Positions 6,019-8,600 of a stretch of DNA of 8,600 nt are shown here, in pieces. The translations under genes and the position numbers were made by a program. Below the pieces are notes generated by a model that did not search any database, had not been told where the DNA came from, and saw nothing but the letters and a program-made list of their open reading frames with translations. Source of the DNA: Bacillota bacterium (GTDB lineage: Bacteria > Bacillota > Clostridia > Oscillospirales > Oscillospiraceae); the NCBI GenBank assembly GCA_023395775.1, contig JAEWYA010000092.1, positions 1 to 8,600 of the forward strand, in the 5' to 3' direction. The first letter of the stretch is position 1; each line of letters begins with the position of its first letter.

Positions 6019-6717
6019 TTACATCTCGTTTTTGTGCATGTTGTCTATTCCGTATTGAATGGATGGCCGTCCGCCGGTCCGATAATCAATGGCACTGACC
6101 ACCTCATGGGTCTGGGTCAGATAGTTCATATACCGCCGCACCGTGATACGGGAGAGTTGGACCTGCTCGGCAACCTCCTCGCTGGTATACATTGTGCCGC
6201 TGTTATGCTGCAAAAACTCCCGGATCATCTGCATGGTGGCGGCGTTTAGGCCCTTGGCCAGAGGCTCCGGCGTGAGAGGCTGCCCCGCGCTGCCGGTCAT
6301 GCGGTCAATGGCCTCCTGATCCAATGCCGATGCCTGGACCTCCCACTGTTCCCGGCTCTGGCGGAATTTTTCCAGCGCTGCCTGAAAACGTCTGTATTCA
6401 AACGGTTTGACCAGATAATCCACCACGCCCCGCAAAAACATCTGCCGGACAGTCTGCGCATCGCTGGCAGAGGTGACCATGATGACTGCCGGGGCTTTGC
6501 CCATGCCGTGGAGCCGATCGAGAAACTCCATCCCGTTGAGCATGGGTGTGTAGTAATCCAGAATAATGAGCGATACTTCGTGCTCCTTTAGGTATTCCAG
6601 CGCGCCCACGCCGCTGGGAAACACCGCCTTCACGGAAAAGTCCGGTGTGTTTTCCACATACTGGCGGTTGATGGCCGCCACCATGGGGTCGTCCTCGATA
6701 ATTATGACGCGGTACAT
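6019..6717 (-). CDS. CitB/DcuR-family response regulator
   Basis: A 232-residue cytoplasmic DNA-binding response regulator. The receiver domain (about 1-120) has the acidic pocket Glu8-Asp9-Asp10, the phospho-acceptor Asp54 in LIILDYYTP, the switch residue Thr82 and Lys104 in YLVKPF. A linker (about 121-155) leads to a C-terminal winged helix-turn-helix (about 158-224) with the recognition segment YTSEEVAEQVQLSRITVRRY and the wing GGRPSIQYGI, which is characteristic of the CitB/DcuR/DctR group that controls citrate and C4-dicarboxylate genes. Its ATG overlaps the kinase stop by one base (TGATG), and AGGAGG (6725-6730) inside the kinase 3' end lies 7 bases before it, so translation is likely coupled. 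The likely target is the symporter promoter just downstream, where paired direct repeats sit. No terminator separates it from that gene. Confidence 0.94.
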   Translation of the reverse strand: MYRVIIIEDDPMVAAINRQYVENTPDFSVKAVFPSGVGALEYLKEHEVSLIILDYYTPMLNGMEFLDRLHGMGKAPAVIMVTSASDAQTVRQMFLRGVVDYLVKPFEYRRFQAALEKFRQSREQWEVQASALDQEAIDRMTGSAGQPLTPEPLAKGLNAATMQMIREFLQHNSGTMYTSEEVAEQVQLSRITVRRYMNYLTQTHEVVSAIDYRTGGRPSIQYGIDNMHKNEM

Positions 6718-8324
6718 CAGTCCGCCTCCTCTCGCGTGAATGTAATCGTAAAGCTGGTGCCCTCGCCCGGCTCGGTGTCCACGTCGATCTTTCCGCCGTA
6801 ACGCCGCACCACGGACTGCACCGCATAAAGCCCCGTTCCCCGATATTGACCCTTAGTGGAGGCTCCCTTTTCAAACATGCGGGAGCGCACCTCCGGTGAA
6901 ATGCCTCCGCCGGTGTCGGTACAGACCAGCAGACTGCAGTCCGGGCGGCAGTAAAGACCAAACTCGATCTCCTTGACAGCATGCACCCCGGAGGAGAGCT
7001 CCTCGATGGCATTTTCCAGCAGGTTGCCCATCACCGTCACCATATCCTCCACGGGAATCAGCAGATCCTGCTCAATGCAGCAGCTCCCCTCCGCCAAAGT
7101 CAGCTGGATGCCCCGCTCCGCTGCGTGGAGCATTTTTCCGATCATCAGCGCACACAGCTCCGATACCCGCAGCTGGTCGGCGGTCTGGCAGATCAGCTGG
7201 CCGGAGATCAGGTTGCTGTTGACGATCGAACAGATGGCCTTCTGAATTTGCCCGGCCTCCAGGTAGCCCAGAATCACATGAAGTTTGTTGGAAAACTCAT
7301 GGTTATAGGAGCGCAGGGCGTCGATCATGCTCCGAGCGCCGAACAGCTCGTCGGACATGTGCAGCATTTCTGTCCGGTCGTACAGAATGGTCAATACACC
7401 CTGAGGCGCACTGTTTTTCCGCTCTCGGATGGGGATTTGGCTCGCCAGCATGGAGCGGCCGCCCACCATCCAGGAGCGGCGCTCCTCGCCTTTCCCCGTG
7501 CGGAGTACCTCCTCCTGCCGGGAGTCCGGAAACAGCTCCGAGACGGGCCGTCCAACCAGTTGGACGCCTTCACCGAACAAAGCTTGAGCCGTTGAATTGG
7601 CAAACAGCACGCTGCCCGCGGTGTCGCAGGCCACCAGCCCCTCCGCCACAGCACCCAGCACCTCGTCCTGCCGGAGGTAGCGGCTCAGCAGCTCCTCCGG
7701 GCGAAAGCCCATCAATGTCCCGCGCAGGAAGCGTAATATGGCATGGGTTAAAAAGAAGCTCACCAGCAGCATTACAGCCAAAATCACCAGGTGGAGGACC
7801 AAAATATTCCTCAGGCGGGCGGTGAGCACGCCGGTGAACACGGAGACCATTACAAACCCCATGATCGTCCCATCTTCGCTGCGGACGGCGTGAAACGCCC
7901 TGCGCTGCAAACCCATGGTGCTGTATCCGGTGGTAATGTAGGGCTCCGCCCCCTCTAAAATGGGACGTTCCTCTCCGTCCACATAGGATTCTCCGGTTTT
8001 CTGCCGGTCCGTATGGTAGAAGCGCAAACCGCTCTGGTCGCAGATCACCGCCGCGCTGATGTCCGGGATGCTGTCGCACAGCGCGTCAATGTTTCGGGTG
8101 ACGTTGGGATCCGGATAACCCGCCTTCAGCATGGCTACCACGCTTGGAAGCTTACTGACATAAGCCGCCGAGTTGCTGATGGACGCATCCACCTGATTGC
8201 GCTGGCGGGTCACGTCCAGATACAAAGACATCCCCAACGACAGCAGAATCACCAGCGCCGACAGCAGCAGAAAGGAGCGGTACAGCTTACGCTCCAGCGT
8301 ATTTTGACTTTTGTTTTCGGCCAT
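6717..8324 (-). CDS. CitA/DcuS-type membrane sensor histidine kinase
   Basis: A 535-residue sensor kinase, partner of the overlapping response regulator. Membrane helix 1 (about 17-36) and helix 2 (about 173-196) bracket an extracytoplasmic PAS-like (sCache) domain. Within it, the stretch GLRFYH (99-104) to LQRRAF (139-144) follows the CitA/DcuS consensus and keeps the Arg/His/Arg/Phe residues that hold carboxylates there (here Arg101, His104, Arg141/142, Phe144). A cytoplasmic PAS domain (about 216-319) relays the signal. The phospho-acceptor is His342 in SYNHEFSNKLHVI, the H-box type of this kinase group. The ATPase domain (about 424-531) shows GNLLENAIEE (Asn438), DTGGGI (G1, Thr in place of the usual Asn), MFEKGAST and RGTGLYAV. 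The start at 8324 has GGGAGGG 6 bases upstream; an in-frame ATG at 8342 with GAGGG would add six residues and cannot be excluded. The ligand is inferred to be a di- or tricarboxylate or an amino dicarboxylate. Confidence 0.94.
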   Translation of the reverse strand: MAENKSQNTLERKLYRSFLLLSALVILLSLGMSLYLDVTRQRNQVDASISNSAAYVSKLPSVVAMLKAGYPDPNVTRNIDALCDSIPDISAAVICDQSGLRFYHTDRQKTGESYVDGEERPILEGAEPYITTGYSTMGLQRRAFHAVRSEDGTIMGFVMVSVFTGVLTARLRNILVLHLVILAVMLLVSFFLTHAILRFLRGTLMGFRPEELLSRYLRQDEVLGAVAEGLVACDTAGSVLFANSTAQALFGEGVQLVGRPVSELFPDSRQEEVLRTGKGEERRSWMVGGRSMLASQIPIRERKNSAPQGVLTILYDRTEMLHMSDELFGARSMIDALRSYNHEFSNKLHVILGYLEAGQIQKAICSIVNSNLISGQLICQTADQLRVSELCALMIGKMLHAAERGIQLTLAEGSCCIEQDLLIPVEDMVTVMGNLLENAIEELSSGVHAVKEIEFGLYCRPDCSLLVCTDTGGGISPEVRSRMFEKGASTKGQYRGTGLYAVQSVVRRYGGKIDVDTEPGEGTSFTITFTREEAD

Positions 8325-8369
8325 ATCGCGCCCTCCCGCCATTTAAAGCCCTCGGCTGCATTCGATATA

Positions 8370-8398
8370 AGTATACCGTTCATGAGAATTTCCGTCAA
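8370..8398 (-). promoter_or_regulatory. Sigma-A promoter of the kinase-regulator operon
   Basis: On the minus strand, TTGACG (8393-8398) and TATACT (8370-8375) are separated by exactly 17 bases. Transcription would start near 8363, giving a leader of about 39 bases to the ATG at 8324. The paired repeats seen before the symporter are not present here, so there is no sign of autoregulation through the same site. Confidence 0.8.
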
Positions 8399-8540
8399 GG
8401 ATACCCGCCAATGTCCACAATCTACCTTTTGGCGCTGACGCTTTACCGCGTGCAGGATGAAGCGCCGCTAATAAACCGCACACATTCAGAAATGATTGCA
8501 CGAGAGAAGAACCAGGGCAGCAAAATACAGGACTCAAGAC
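8399..8540. other. Intergenic stretch without a supported gene
   Basis: Between the kinase promoter and the upstream terminator I see no supported gene and no known RNA. The only structure is a loose inverted pair, GGCGCT (8431-8436) with AGCGCC (8461-8466), 24 bases apart. An open frame on the minus strand (8343-8588) crosses the terminator stem and ends at the kinase start; it has no recognisable protein features. Confidence 0.5.
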
Positions 8541-8588
8541 AAAAAGTGAGCCGCCGGCAAAGCCCCTGGGCCCGTTGCGGCGGCTCAC
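8541..8588 (-). terminator. Intrinsic terminator of a gene beyond the right edge
   Basis: GTGAGCCGCC (8546-8555) pairs perfectly with GGCGGCTCAC (8579-8588). The stem continues, after one bulged base, with GCAA/TTGC. On the minus strand it is followed at once by TTTTTGTCTT, a clean U-tract. A minus-strand gene must therefore end just past 8600, and the kinase operon is insulated from it. Confidence 0.85.
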
Positions 8589-8600
8589 GTTTCAAATTAT

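Noticed and set aside
8343..8588. 81-codon minus-strand open frame before the kinase
   Set aside because: It begins inside a terminator stem, covers the kinase promoter and has no recognisable protein features.

Overview
The window reads like a chromosomal segment of a moderately GC-rich Bacillota, most likely a gut clostridium of the Oscillospirales type. This is an inference from several things: strong AGGAGG-type ribosome sites, sigma-A-type promoters, a lipoprotein-anchored binding protein, a LysM-bearing exported enzyme, and the styles of the sensor kinase and transporter. No rRNA, tRNA, mobile element or CRISPR array is visible. Every gene I can support lies on the minus strand, so the natural reading order runs from 8600 down to 1.

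Layout in transcription order. A strong intrinsic terminator (about 8541-8588) closes a gene lying beyond the right edge. A sigma-A promoter (8370-8398) then drives a two-gene regulatory operon: a CitA/DcuS-type membrane histidine kinase (6717-8324) and a CitB/DcuR-type response regulator (6019-6717), which overlap by one base. No terminator follows the regulator. The next intergenic stretch carries two exact 14-bp direct repeats 20 bp apart, directly upstream of a good promoter for a GltS-family sodium/glutamate-type symporter (4616-5866). After a strong terminator, a separate extended -10 promoter drives a TAXI-family solute-binding lipoprotein (3464-4477) that has no TRAP permease beside it. 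A 65-residue two-helix membrane protein (3177-3374) follows, then another terminator. Next is an exported 5'-nucleotidase/2',3'-cyclic phosphodiesterase-type metallophosphatase with a C-terminal LysM wall anchor (906-2918), with its own near-consensus promoter and a 15-bp terminator stem. Last is the 5' two thirds of an M20D-family amidohydrolase (from 723, running off the left edge).

The most coherent story is the block 3177-8398. A two-component system whose sensor keeps the carboxylate-binding residues of the CitA/DcuS family sits next to a glutamate/dicarboxylate-type symporter. That symporter's promoter carries what looks like the regulator's binding site. Beyond it is an orphan TAXI binding protein, a family known to bind glutamate-like ligands. 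I infer a carboxylate or amino-dicarboxylate sensing and uptake module, possibly with the lipoprotein acting as an accessory ligand receptor for the kinase or symporter rather than as part of a TRAP transporter. The nucleotidase and the amidohydrolase look like separate scavenging functions.
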